In this document: positions 55,101 through 63,207 of the stretch, piece after piece | How the letters are laid out: each line of letters opens with the position of its first letter | Numbering within the stretch: position 1 is the stretch's first letter | DNA from: Parvicella sp964387945 | GTDB taxonomy: Bacteria > Bacteroidota > Bacteroidia > Flavobacteriales_D > Parvicellaceae | DNA length: 64,000 bases | Reading direction: 5' to 3' | Assembly: GCA_964387945.1 (NCBI GenBank) | Contig: CAYLYX010000001.1 | Location: 62,001-126,000 of the forward strand | Translations under genes and position numbers: made by a program | The notes under the pieces: model-generated | What the model saw: only the letters and a program-made list of their open reading frames with translations | The model's database searches: none | Told to the model about the DNA's origin: nothing

Positions 55101-55369
55101 GAAAGCGCAGAATGATAGATCATTCCTTCACTTCCAATTCCAAGTTTTCCTCTAAATTCTTGCGTTATTCTTCCCGACTTTGTCTTCCACTTAATGGCTG
55201 TTTTATCAAATCCACCCGTGACGATAAATTTGCCGTCTGATGAGACTTGGAGGGTTCTGATCTGACTCATGTGACCCTCCGGACTTATTCGCATAAACAC
55301 TTCACCATCCTGAGCCAACAACTGATTGAGACCCAGAAAGACAAACATCAACAACGCGATTGTTTTCAT
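52163..55369 (-). CDS. Exported WD40-propeller caspase-family protein
   Basis: 1068 residues. The signal peptide ends at LLAQ (about 20). WD40 repeats (about 35-520; LQVSSDGKFIVTGGFDKTAI, GMGFSKDGKYLICGDDNSDI, LSNDGKNLITCGTDKTIRIW) probably form one or two propellers. A middle region (about 530-790) with an Ig-like strand pair leads to a peptidase C14 caspase-like domain (about 795-1068). The catalytic dyad is present: His878 in VFVAGHGVLD and Cys928 in LIMDTCHSGE, the acidic pocket following in GELDEEEVEF. Caspase-like proteins cut after Arg/Lys or Asp. Bacterial WD40-caspases are usually cytoplasmic, so the signal peptide is notable. Confidence 0.88.
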   Translation of the reverse strand: MKTIALLMFVFLGLNQLLAQDGEVFMRISPEGHMSQIRTLQVSSDGKFIVTGGFDKTAIKWKTKSGRITQEFRGKLGIGSEGMIYHSALSPQDKYLALAGWFGADDETEDLGDVRLYDFKTGELVRVFKGLAYTPVGMGFSKDGKYLICGDDNSDIRMWEVETGKLVHRFEYHSKVYGETLFRLAINNDRVVSIDWRGHVCLWDIHRPQKPLAIDETFIKEALTNDIGPVAVHPSGKEVLICLNQVIVVLDGKLQFVEYFEKPKGNPGFVKYNEDGSMFLTGIATTGEGLKPCSIYKKTDEGYQELTTYTGHKNTVLAGDFIDNTTVVTAGGEYDEVHVWRIRDNNSTAIVDEFKGKGATYYAAGKNTEWIGFTPKWTSNYGKSTLKHEFNLLTKDVNPIQVNDYQKPQNVWKSTIINPVSYFTQDDGLQIRQGRTVLDTILREYWDGSRHNSFTFTNDGYIISGGSYGILTAHNSSGVMTNRFVSHEGEIWSCRLSNDGKNLITCGTDKTIRIWPLDKLGASTAGQPEKTVREVMDELYVPLSQDPYKSIFQAEKITKYADDRTFESWELIISTLKKGDWPCQFLEDRLNFYKSSIIYPTISIYLTEDNEWIIWNNEGYFTSSKNGAKYVGYHVNQGQDKAAKFYPFEQFDLKYNRPDIILKELDLGYDKLIDYYYKLYQKRLKQHGLTEKDLQQEIHAPELELIAFDKDEKSDWGTFTLKAFDDKYSLSKLMIYLNGVPVHGRNGTLANFGKGEQEIEVELVRGINKFEISVLNEKGVESLKTYYEVENGEIEEKPNLYIVTIGTSEYEESSFNLKYAAKDAEDMAALFKSDPKYDQVYSRVLTNEEVTAANIKQLKSFLMGAGRNDVVMVFVAGHGVLDGSFNYYYGTHDIDFDDPAKNGVAYAEIEGLVEGLRAIKKILIMDTCHSGELDEEEVEFAEETNTTETDVTFRNVGRKLEQKTVGSMNNIQMMKELFVDLRKGTGATVIASSGGAEFSMESDEWKNGLFTYCLINGIRSKAADLDRDGTIYLSEVKNYVQNEVFKLSAGRQSPTSRIENLTYDFEMW

Positions 55370-55418
55370 AACCTTTTCTTTGATGGGATAAAGATCAGGT
55401 AAATCTGACAGGTGTGTC

Positions 55419-55434
55419 TACGCAATTTTGCGTA
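55419..55434. promoter_or_regulatory. Short inverted repeat between the caspase and barrel genes
   Basis: TACGCAA and TTGCGTA with two bases between (55419-55434), in the 122-nt gap upstream of the caspase gene. It may be an operator or a weak hairpin. The minus-strand terminator of the downstream barrel gene lies just beside it. Confidence 0.3.
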
Positions 55435-55469
55435 TAAAAAAACCCGAATCCTAAAATAGAATTCGGGTC
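55434..55469 (-). terminator. Rho-independent terminator of the TSP3/EF-hand barrel gene
   Basis: On the minus strand ACCCGAAT (55468-55461) pairs with ATTCGGGT (55449-55442) across an 11-nt loop, followed by seven T. It lies about 24 nt after the stop at 55492. Confidence 0.85.
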
Positions 55470-55491
55470 TTATGATTAGTTTGAAAAACTA

Positions 55492-56790
55492 TTATTGTTC
55501 AAAGAAGTAGTCAATTAACTCATGAAGTAACTTCACAGAGAAGTTATTACTTCCTTCAAAGAAGCCGTCAATCGCTCCTGAAATTTCTTTGGATGAAATA
55601 ATTCCATTTCCATCAACATCAGCTTCTTGTAATGCTAGTGGAATATTCGATTCACTTCCACCTCCTGAAGCATTCTTCTCAATTTCTTCCGAGATCTGAT
55701 CTAGCTTAGACTGTGAGGCATCTTCAGAGAAAGACTGTTTCCTTTCTTCGACAATTTTTTCTTTTTCTGCTAGTCTTTCTGCTAACAACTCATCTGTTAA
55801 CTCTCTACCTTCTTCATCAACAACTACACCTTTAGGAGTATTAGCTTCTTTATCCATGTAGTCTGGTACGCCATCTTTATCAGCATCAAGTGGACATCCA
55901 CTTTTATCTACTTCAATCCCATTTGGTGTGTTTTGACAGAAGTCTTCAGTATCTAGAATGCCATCACCATCTTTATCTGAATTTTCTAACGCATCAAAAT
56001 CGACATCATCATAAGTATGATCTTTTTTCTTAATCACATAGTGAATAGAGAACCCAGCATAAAGGTATTTATCATTGTTGTCGTTAGCATTTACATTATC
56101 AATCCAGTCGGTAAAGGTGATGTTATATGTTCCAAAAACACGTCCCTGAAGTCTTGGTGTGAATTTCCACTTCAAACCAACGGTTAGCGGCACTGCAAAC
56201 GTCCATCGATTATAATTCTCTACTGAATCCGTAAGCTGCGTCTCGTAATCGTAATCTCTGTATATCTGATTTCCTGAACCGCCAACAGTATCTCCCTGGC
56301 TAACATCCCAAATCGTTCCGTTATCCCAATAGTTGTATTCTACACCGTTGGCGTCCTTGAGATCTCCATAAGCATCAAAGCTCATCCAGTGAAACCCTGC
56401 TGAAATGTACGGTGAAAAAGGTGATTGTTTGTGGATCACCAAATCGTTATCGAAATGAAAAACAAAGTTTGCTCCGATTTGAAGCAACGATGACTCAAAG
56501 TTTCTATTGTTTTGGATGGTCTTACTTCGCTCGTTTGAAGCTAGCTTCCCATAAAAGCCTTCCAACTGAACTCCCGCAATTTCTCCAAACCTACGTTCCA
56601 AATTGAAGGTGTAGGTTGGACGAATATTCGATAATTTTGAAACGTTTGATTCTAAAGTCAGGTCTCCTAGAAATGACGAAAATCCTGCACCAGCTCCTAC
56701 AGTCAGTACATCAGGCAATTCTTCCTCCTGATATTGAGCAATCGCTGAACCGAAGCAAAAAACAGATAAAAGTAAAAGTACTTTTTTCAT
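55492..56790 (-). CDS. Outer-membrane barrel protein with TSP3-like calcium repeats and C-terminal EF-hand
   Basis: 432 residues. Signal peptide (ends SAIAQ, 19); an N-terminal barrel (about 25-255: LTVGAGAGFSSFLGDLTL, YTFNLERRFGEIAGVQLEGF, FAVPLTVGLKWKF, YLYAGFSIHYVI). Next come thrombospondin type 3-like calcium repeats (about 265-315: DKDGDGILDTEDFCQNTP, DADKDGVPDYMDKE), a Glu/Lys-rich helix (about 325-370) and a C-terminal EF-hand-like calcium loop DVDGNGIISSKEI (about 390-402). The usual OmpA domain after TSP3 repeats is replaced by this EF-hand segment. An 8-bp hairpin (ATTCTTTC/GAAAGAAT) lies in its 5' leader near 56800-56830. Confidence 0.78.
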   Translation of the reverse strand: MKKVLLLLSVFCFGSAIAQYQEEELPDVLTVGAGAGFSSFLGDLTLESNVSKLSNIRPTYTFNLERRFGEIAGVQLEGFYGKLASNERSKTIQNNRNFESSLLQIGANFVFHFDNDLVIHKQSPFSPYISAGFHWMSFDAYGDLKDANGVEYNYWDNGTIWDVSQGDTVGGSGNQIYRDYDYETQLTDSVENYNRWTFAVPLTVGLKWKFTPRLQGRVFGTYNITFTDWIDNVNANDNNDKYLYAGFSIHYVIKKKDHTYDDVDFDALENSDKDGDGILDTEDFCQNTPNGIEVDKSGCPLDADKDGVPDYMDKEANTPKGVVVDEEGRELTDELLAERLAEKEKIVEERKQSFSEDASQSKLDQISEEIEKNASGGGSESNIPLALQEADVDGNGIISSKEISGAIDGFFEGSNNFSVKLLHELIDYFFEQ

Positions 56791-56917
56791 CTTTAAGTAG
56801 TTTTAGTATTCTTTCTTTGGTAGAAAGAATAGTAGGTTTAGTAGAAGGATTTTACGCCTTCAACAAACAAATTTAAACTTTTTCTTTCGAAAAAGAAAAT
56901 GTGTCTTAAAAAACGTA

Positions 56918-57634
56918 TTAGAAGTTGGGCGTTAGCATGTACTTCTTGTAGAACCTGTTGATCTCTGCCACAGCTTCATCGGCTGTATCCACTAACTTGA
57001 TAAGATCTAAGTCTCCGGGGCTAATATTTGACTCCCGCTCAAGCAATACTTCCTTTATCCAACCAAGTAATCCTTCCCAAAAAGGCTTACCTACCAAGAT
57101 AATTGGAAATCTTCCCGTTTTGTTGGTTTGAATCAAGGTCATTGCCTCAAAAAGTTCATCAAGCGTTCCAAACCCTCCCGGTAAAACAATGAATCCTTGA
57201 GCGTATTTGACAAACATCACTTTTCTAACGAAAAAATAATCAAAATTCAGCATTTTATCACTATCTATGTAAGGGTTGTAATGCTGTTCGAAAGGTAGAT
57301 CAATGTTCAACCCAACACTAATTCCCTTGCCTTTTGCAGCTCCTTTGTTTCCTGCTTCCATGATTCCTGGACCACCTCCTGTAATCACTCCATATCCATT
57401 CTTGGTCAATTTAAAAGCAATCTCCTCTGCCAGTTTGTAGTAAGGATGATCTTCTTTTGTTCTTGCAGAACCAAAAATTGACACGCATGGACCTATTTTC
57501 GAAAGTCTTTCATATCCCTCGACAAACTCCGACATAATTTTAAATACCGCCCAGCTATCATTTGTCTTGATCTCATTCCAGTCTTTGTGCTCAAATGCTT
57601 CCCTTATCCGATCTCTTTCTTCTTCCATATTCAT
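56918..57634 (-). CDS. LOG family protein (TIGR00730)
   Basis: 238 residues with a Rossmann fold and the LOG motifs GGGPGIMEAGNKGA (about 84-97) and VLPGGFGTLDELFEA (PGGxGTxxE, about 152-166). Relatives release free base from cytokinin or AMP-type nucleotides; in non-plant-associated bacteria the natural substrate is uncertain. Two ATGs (57634 and 57628) are possible. It follows uvrA after 73 nt on the same strand. Confidence 0.92.
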   Translation of the reverse strand: MNMEEERDRIREAFEHKDWNEIKTNDSWAVFKIMSEFVEGYERLSKIGPCVSIFGSARTKEDHPYYKLAEEIAFKLTKNGYGVITGGGPGIMEAGNKGAAKGKGISVGLNIDLPFEQHYNPYIDSDKMLNFDYFFVRKVMFVKYAQGFIVLPGGFGTLDELFEAMTLIQTNKTGRFPIILVGKPFWEGLLGWIKEVLLERESNISPGDLDLIKLVDTADEAVAEINRFYKKYMLTPNF

Positions 57635-57707
57635 ATTAATTCTTTAAAAAGCGTTTTAAATTTAGTGCTTTGACGCTATTTCTATCCTGTTTTGACAACA
57701 ATTTTGA

Positions 57708-60533
57708 CTAACGCGCCAATTCGTCCTTCAAATAGCGGGCTGTATGGCTCTTTTTATTCTTTACCAAATCCTCTGGCAGTCCTGCAAACAAGATTTCTCC
57801 TCCTCCTTTTCCACCTTCTGGACCAACGTCTATGATATGATCAGCTACTTTAATGATATCTAGGTTATGTTCAATCACCAGCACTGTATTTCCATTATCT
57901 ACTAAACGATTGAGAACATCCAGTAGCATCTTTATATCATCAAAGTGAAGCCCTGTAGTAGGTTCATCTAAGATATAAAAGGTATTTCCTGTTTCAGACT
58001 TAGAAAGTTCAGTTGCTAGCTTTGTTCGTTGCGCCTCCCCTCCTGAAAGCGTTGTGCTCGGCTGACCCAATTTCACATAGCCCAGACCAACTTGTTCTAA
58101 TGTGATCAAACGTTGATAAATTCTTGGAATGTGCTTGAAGAACTCACAGGCTTCACTGATCGACATTTCCAACACATCATTAATGGATTTTCCCTTGTAC
58201 CTTACTTCTAATGTTTCACGATTGTATCGTTGCCCATGACAAGTATCGCAAGGCACATAAACGTCTGGAAGGAAGTTCATCTCAATCAACTTCAATCCAC
58301 CTCCACGACAATCTTCACAACGACCACCTTTTACATTAAAGGAAAACCTTCCTTTTTTATATCCTCTTATTTTTGACTCAGGTAACTGCGTGAATAAATC
58401 TCGAATATCAGTAAAAACTCCGGTATACGTAGCAGGGTTCGACCGAGGGGTTCGACCGATTGGCGACTGATCAATCTCAATGACTTTATCTAAATGCTCC
58501 AACCCTTTTATTTCTTTGTACGGCAGAGGTTTCTTAACACTTCTATAGAAATGCTGACTCAAGATAGGATATAATGTCTCATTAATGAGGGACGACTTCC
58601 CACTCCCTGAAACTCCTGTAACACAAATAAATTTACCCAACGGGAAGGATACATCTACTTTCTTGAGGTTATGTCCGGTAGCACCTTTAATGATGAGTTC
58701 TTTTCCACTTCCTTCTCTTCTAGAGTCTCTAATCTCAACCTTTTCCTCTCCAGTAATATACTTAGCCGTTGAACTGTGCTCATTGATCAATTGCCGCGGA
58801 TGACCTTCAGAAACGACCTTTCCTCCATGAATACCCGCTCCAGGTCCTATATCTAGAATATAGTCTGCACTCAACATAATATCACGATCATGCTCAACTA
58901 CAATTACTGAATTTCCGATATCTCTTAAGTTCTTCAACGATGTGATGAGACGATCGTTGTCTCGCTGATGTAAACCAATCGAAGGTTCATCCAAAATGTA
59001 AAGGACACCCGTTAATTCAGAACCTATCTGAGTAGCGAGTCGAATCCGTTGAGCCTCACCTCCCGAAAGTGTTTTCGCTCCTAAATTGAGGTTGAGGTAA
59101 CCTAGTCCAACCTTAAGTAAGAAATCGATACGATCCTGAATTTCCTTGATGACTTCCTTCGCAATTTGTTTTTGAGCTTTGTTCAGTGACTTTTCTGCCT
59201 CAACAATCCATTGGTTGAGATCTTCTAAGTCCATAGCAGCAACTTCTCCAATACTCAACGCATCAATCTTAAACATGAGGGAGTCCTCTTTTAATCTTGA
59301 CCCGTTGCATTTATCACAGGTCACCACATTGGTAAAACTTTCTGCCCATCGCTGGATACTTCTTGAAGAATCATCGTCTTTTTGACGCATCACAAAGTTG
59401 ATCACCCCCTCAAAAGTTGAAACGACCTCATGAATTCCAGAGTTACCTAAAACTTTGATGATTTCATCCGTTCCGTAAAGTATTTTTCGCAGGAGTTCAT
59501 CCGGAATATCCTGCACTTTGGTGGTCAGTTCGCATCCTTCGCTTTTTAGTAAAACTTCTACTTGTCTAAAAATCCACGAATTGCTGAACTTCCCCAATGG
59601 AGCTATACCACCCTTCTTCACACTTAGACTAGCATCGGGAATGATTTTATCCATGTCAATTTCACTCACCACGCCTAAACCATTGCAATTTCTACAGGCT
59701 CCATGGGGCGAGTTAAACGAAAAGATGTTGGGCTCAGGCTCGGGCAATGAAAAGCCTGAAGACGGGCACATTAAAGACCTTGAAAAATGCTTTGCTTTGT
59801 CATTGTCATAATCGAGAATCAACAGTTCCCCTTTTCCACGCTTTAATGCCAAGGTAATAGCTTTGGTCATTCGTCCCATTGAAGCTTCATCGACTTGAAG
59901 TTTGTCGATTACCAACTCAATGTCATGGGTTTTGTATCGATCTACCTTCATTAAAGGCACAATATCTCTCAATTCACCATCTACCCTAACTTTTAAAAAC
60001 CCTTGTTTTCTAGATTTATCAAATAGTTCTTTGTAGTGTCCCTTTCTTGCCTTTACCAATGGGGCGAGAATAATTATTCTTTTGCCCTCGTAGGTCTTTT
60101 TAATCAGTTCTAGAATCTCCTTCTCAGAGTACTTGACCATTGGCTCTCCCGTTTCGGGACTGTAGGCTGTGCTCGCTCTGGCATAAAGAAGTCTTAAGAA
60201 GTCATAAATCTCTGTAATCGTTCCTACCGTACTTCTAGGGTTTTTGCTCACCGTTTTCTGCTCAATAGAGATGACAGGTGAAAGCCCAGTTATTTTATCT
60301 ACGTCAGGTCTTGATAATCCTCCTAAAAATTGTCTCGCGTAGGCAGAAAAAGTCTCTATATACCTCCGTTGTCCTTCGGCAAAAATGGTATCAAAAGCTA
60401 GAGAAGACTTTCCACTCCCGCTTAAACCTGTGATTACCACCAACTTATTCCTAGGGATTGTAACATCTATGTTCTTTAAGTTGTGTTCTCTGGCGCCAAA
60501 CACTTCTATATTTCCATCCTCAACCTCAATCAT
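57708..60533 (-). CDS. uvrA: Excinuclease ABC subunit A
   Basis: A 941-residue tandem ABC ATPase that finds damaged DNA for nucleotide excision repair. Both Walker A sites (GLSGSGKSSLAFDT and GVSGSGKSSLINET), both signature motifs (TLSGGEAQRIRL and TLSGGEAQRTKL) and Walker B (ILDEPSIGLHQRD, ILDEPTTGLHFDD) are present. The second zinc finger is intact (CEDCRGGG to CDTCHGQ). In the first, the leading pair reads CPSSG where most bacteria have CPxCG, so one ligand is Ser; I believe this is common in Bacteroidota. It overlaps the lytic transglycosylase stop by 8 nt. Confidence 0.97.
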   Translation of the reverse strand: MIEVEDGNIEVFGAREHNLKNIDVTIPRNKLVVITGLSGSGKSSLAFDTIFAEGQRRYIETFSAYARQFLGGLSRPDVDKITGLSPVISIEQKTVSKNPRSTVGTITEIYDFLRLLYARASTAYSPETGEPMVKYSEKEILELIKKTYEGKRIIILAPLVKARKGHYKELFDKSRKQGFLKVRVDGELRDIVPLMKVDRYKTHDIELVIDKLQVDEASMGRMTKAITLALKRGKGELLILDYDNDKAKHFSRSLMCPSSGFSLPEPEPNIFSFNSPHGACRNCNGLGVVSEIDMDKIIPDASLSVKKGGIAPLGKFSNSWIFRQVEVLLKSEGCELTTKVQDIPDELLRKILYGTDEIIKVLGNSGIHEVVSTFEGVINFVMRQKDDDSSRSIQRWAESFTNVVTCDKCNGSRLKEDSLMFKIDALSIGEVAAMDLEDLNQWIVEAEKSLNKAQKQIAKEVIKEIQDRIDFLLKVGLGYLNLNLGAKTLSGGEAQRIRLATQIGSELTGVLYILDEPSIGLHQRDNDRLITSLKNLRDIGNSVIVVEHDRDIMLSADYILDIGPGAGIHGGKVVSEGHPRQLINEHSSTAKYITGEEKVEIRDSRREGSGKELIIKGATGHNLKKVDVSFPLGKFICVTGVSGSGKSSLINETLYPILSQHFYRSVKKPLPYKEIKGLEHLDKVIEIDQSPIGRTPRSNPATYTGVFTDIRDLFTQLPESKIRGYKKGRFSFNVKGGRCEDCRGGGLKLIEMNFLPDVYVPCDTCHGQRYNRETLEVRYKGKSINDVLEMSISEACEFFKHIPRIYQRLITLEQVGLGYVKLGQPSTTLSGGEAQRTKLATELSKSETGNTFYILDEPTTGLHFDDIKMLLDVLNRLVDNGNTVLVIEHNLDIIKVADHIIDVGPEGGKGGGEILFAGLPEDLVKNKKSHTARYLKDELAR

Positions 60534-61542
60534 TCTTCACAAACTTGGTTGAATACTCACCGACCATATCTAGCCCCTTTCCTTCAACTGGGAGGAGTAT
60601 TTCATAGGTTTTACCCTTTCCATTACTCAGTTGATTACCTTTCAACCAAGGGTTAAGCATCTTCACAGTCTTATAGTTTGTCCCTAATGAACTTGCAAAA
60701 TCGGCTATGTTGGAGATACTTGAATCTACATTAACCACCTTCGTTTCATAAGGCGCATACAAGTCTTCCTTTCTAAAGTTGAATCCATATTGTTTCGGGT
60801 TCTCAAAAATGCATTTAACCGCTAGAATTCGGTAAACATATCTCCCTGTCTCGATATTCAACAATAAGTCGTAGTAGTTATCAGCTTTTTGCTTCGCCAA
60901 TTGTCCTTCAACTCCAGCCTTACCCATATTATATGAGGCTGCTGACAAGGTCCAATTATCGAACTTCTCATAAGATCCTTTAAGATATTCACAAGCTGCT
61001 ACTGTTGCCTTCTCAAGGTGAAGTCTTTCATCGACATCTGCAGATATCTCGAGACCATAGCCCTGTCCCGTTGACTGCATGAACTGCCAAAAACCTTTCG
61101 CTCCACTAGGAGAGGTCACGTTCATCAAACCAGACTCTATCACCGCTAAGTACTTGAAGTCATCTGGAATACCATGTTCTGCTAATATCTTTTCAATGAC
61201 TGGGAACCATCTGTTAGCACGCTTGAGGTAATAAAATGTATTAGAATGCCAATAAGTATTAGAATGTAACTCTCTATCCAGCGCTTCTTTCACAATGATG
61301 TTTTGAAGTGGGACTTTTTCTGAGGCAAATGTCAACCCATCAGGAATCGGCATGGCAAATACCTGATAGTTCTGAATGATTTGCTGTTCGTACGATAGCT
61401 CATTTCCATCGCCTGCATAGGTCTGGGGTTGTTCATCCTGTGAATCTTGTGGCTCGGCTTCTGCTGTAGAAACTTCATTGCACGAAGTCACAACAACAGC
61501 TATGAATAGCGCTAAAATATACGTTGAGGGAAATTTTCTCAT
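60526..61542 (-). CDS. Membrane-anchored lytic transglycosylase (SLT family, MltD-like)
   Basis: A 338-residue lipoprotein (lipobox VVTSC, Cys21) with a Gln/Asp/Glu-rich linker, an SLT goose-lysozyme-like domain (about 95-245) whose catalytic Glu136 lies in YLAVIESGLMN, followed by GAKGFWQFMQSTG and AASYNMGKAG. The C-terminal domain (about 270-335) has a degenerate LysM-like pattern (IADFASSLGTNYKTVKMLNP). It cleaves peptidoglycan glycan strands to 1,6-anhydro-MurNAc at the outer membrane, which links to murQ. It is flanked by the WecA-like gene (6 nt) and uvrA (overlap). Confidence 0.92.
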   Translation of the reverse strand: MRKFPSTYILALFIAVVVTSCNEVSTAEAEPQDSQDEQPQTYAGDGNELSYEQQIIQNYQVFAMPIPDGLTFASEKVPLQNIIVKEALDRELHSNTYWHSNTFYYLKRANRWFPVIEKILAEHGIPDDFKYLAVIESGLMNVTSPSGAKGFWQFMQSTGQGYGLEISADVDERLHLEKATVAACEYLKGSYEKFDNWTLSAASYNMGKAGVEGQLAKQKADNYYDLLLNIETGRYVYRILAVKCIFENPKQYGFNFRKEDLYAPYETKVVNVDSSISNIADFASSLGTNYKTVKMLNPWLKGNQLSNGKGKTYEILLPVEGKGLDMVGEYSTKFVKND

Positions 61543-61548
61543 TAAAAG

Positions 61549-62628
61549 TTACTTTCTTTTGTCCTTATTCTTTTGGGTAACGGAAAACAAAGTAACAAAA
61601 ACAATCAAAAAGTAGGTAAGAAAAATAACAGTATGATACCACAACCAAACATCAATGAATCTATAAATTCCAATTGAGATAAGCATGGATAGGACACTTA
61701 GCCCGAGAAATACAAAGCCTACCTGACTATCGCTAAAGCCCATGTAAGACAAGTGATGAGTGGTATGATCTTTTCCTCCAACGAAAGGAGATTGACCTCT
61801 TGAAAGTCGATTGATTACGACACTTGAGGTATCAACTATGGGTATGATAAAAGCTATGAGCACTTGAATAACCTGCTGCATCATTTCATTCTCTCCTGAA
61901 AACAAAGTTCCATTCCACAAGTACTTAATCCCAATGTATGCTAAAAACATTCCAAGAAATTGACTCCCAGTATCTCCCATGAACATTCTGGAGGGGTGCC
62001 AATTAAAAAATAGAAATCCAATAAGCGCTGCGCAAATCCCCAGCATGACCATATAATCAAAGCTGGCAAACCCATTCTGAAAAGATAAAGAAATCAGACA
62101 AATAATGATAATGGCTAGGGAAACAGAAGTGGTAATCCCATCCATATTATCTAACATGTTAATGGAATTCATAATTCCTATTACCCAGAGGATGGTCAGT
62201 GCATAATTGATCCAATCAGAGTCTACCAATTCGATTACTGTCCCAGATAATATTAGAATTACTCCACATAAGATCTGAACACCGAATTTGAGCATAGGTT
62301 TTGTGTCATAGGCATCATCCGCCAATCCCATTAAGAATGCGATGGATGTGGAACCTAGAAGACCAAGCGTTGCTGAGTTCTTAAAGATCAAATCAGGCTC
62401 AAAAAAGACAGAAAAAGAAGCCATTGACAACAAAAAGGCGATGTAGAAAGACAAACCTCCAAGAGCAGGCTTTGAGACACTACTCCATCTAATAATTGGG
62501 GCTTCACGCTCTCTAATTCCTAAAGTAGTGGCAAACTTCAAGAGAATTGCATTAATGAAAAGTGAAAAAAACACAATCGACACAAAAAAAGTAGCAAATA
62601 CCACAAATATGTACTGTGAACTCTCCAT
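61549..62628 (-). CDS. WecA/TagO-like polyprenyl-phosphate sugar-1-phosphate transferase
   Basis: 359 residues with about eleven membrane helices of the MraY/WecA family. The catalytic motifs are present: GLADDAYDTKPM (first Asp-Asp), INMLDNMDGI (NxxDxxDG), FMGDTGSQFLG and the WecA-type loop GGKDHTTHHL. It transfers a hexosamine-1-phosphate to undecaprenyl phosphate and starts polysaccharide or O-antigen synthesis. It sits between rfbC and the transglycosylase with 6-nt gaps. The absence of mur genes around it favours a WecA-like role over MraY. Confidence 0.92.
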   Translation of the reverse strand: MESSQYIFVVFATFFVSIVFFSLFINAILLKFATTLGIREREAPIIRWSSVSKPALGGLSFYIAFLLSMASFSVFFEPDLIFKNSATLGLLGSTSIAFLMGLADDAYDTKPMLKFGVQILCGVILILSGTVIELVDSDWINYALTILWVIGIMNSINMLDNMDGITTSVSLAIIIICLISLSFQNGFASFDYMVMLGICAALIGFLFFNWHPSRMFMGDTGSQFLGMFLAYIGIKYLWNGTLFSGENEMMQQVIQVLIAFIIPIVDTSSVVINRLSRGQSPFVGGKDHTTHHLSYMGFSDSQVGFVFLGLSVLSMLISIGIYRFIDVWLWYHTVIFLTYFLIVFVTLFSVTQKNKDKRK

Positions 62629-62634
62629 GAAGGT

Positions 62635-63183
62635 TTAAAATGGCGTATTAAAATCCATAAATGCTTGTCCTACCTTATCTTTTTCAGAAATAATTGGATT
62701 TTCAACACCCCAATTTATTGCCAAGTTTGGATCATTCCACAACAGACAGCCTTCTGAAGAAGGCTCATAATAACTTGAGCACTTGTAAGCAAAAATTGTC
62801 TCATCTTCAAGGCTAGCAAAGCCATGTGCCATGCCTGGAGGGATCCAGACCATCTGTTTCTTTTTACTTTCTAACTCTATTGAGAAGTGCTTACCGTAAG
62901 TAGGAGACCCCTTTCGAATGTCAACTACTATATCTAATACACTTCCTTGAATTACGCGTACCAATTTCCCTTGATCGTGCGGTGGTGCTTGAAAATGAAG
63001 TCCTCTTAGAACATTTTTAGAAGACATGGACTCGTTGTCTTGAACAAAGTCAAAAGCAGTGTTTCCAATTGCTCTATTGAAAGTCTCTCTATTAAATGAT
63101 TCCAAGAAGTAACCTCTATCGTCTCCAAAAATTTTTGGAGTTAAAACAAAGACTCCTTTGATATGTGTTTCTTGCGCCTGCAT
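62635..63183 (-). CDS. rfbC: dTDP-4-dehydrorhamnose 3,5-epimerase
   Basis: 182 residues, normal length for RmlC/RfbC, a cupin that epimerises dTDP-4-keto-6-deoxyglucose in dTDP-L-rhamnose synthesis. Visible: DDRGYFLESFNRETF, NVLRGLHFQ with the catalytic His, KLVRVIQGSVLDIVVDIRKG, WIPPGMAHGFASLED and LLWNDPNLAINW. The other rhamnose genes are not in the window and may lie elsewhere in the polysaccharide cluster. It starts 24 nt after the tyrosine kinase stop. Confidence 0.94.
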   Translation of the reverse strand: MQAQETHIKGVFVLTPKIFGDDRGYFLESFNRETFNRAIGNTAFDFVQDNESMSSKNVLRGLHFQAPPHDQGKLVRVIQGSVLDIVVDIRKGSPTYGKHFSIELESKKKQMVWIPPGMAHGFASLEDETIFAYKCSSYYEPSSEGCLLWNDPNLAINWGVENPIISEKDKVGQAFMDFNTPF

Positions 63184-63207
63184 TCAAGCAGACAAAATTA
63201 TAAAAAC

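Noticed and set aside
52163..55369. Caspase protein as part of a CRISPR or abortive-infection defence system
   Set aside because: It has a signal peptide and no defence genes, nucleases or sensors beside it, so a cytoplasmic defence role is unlikely.
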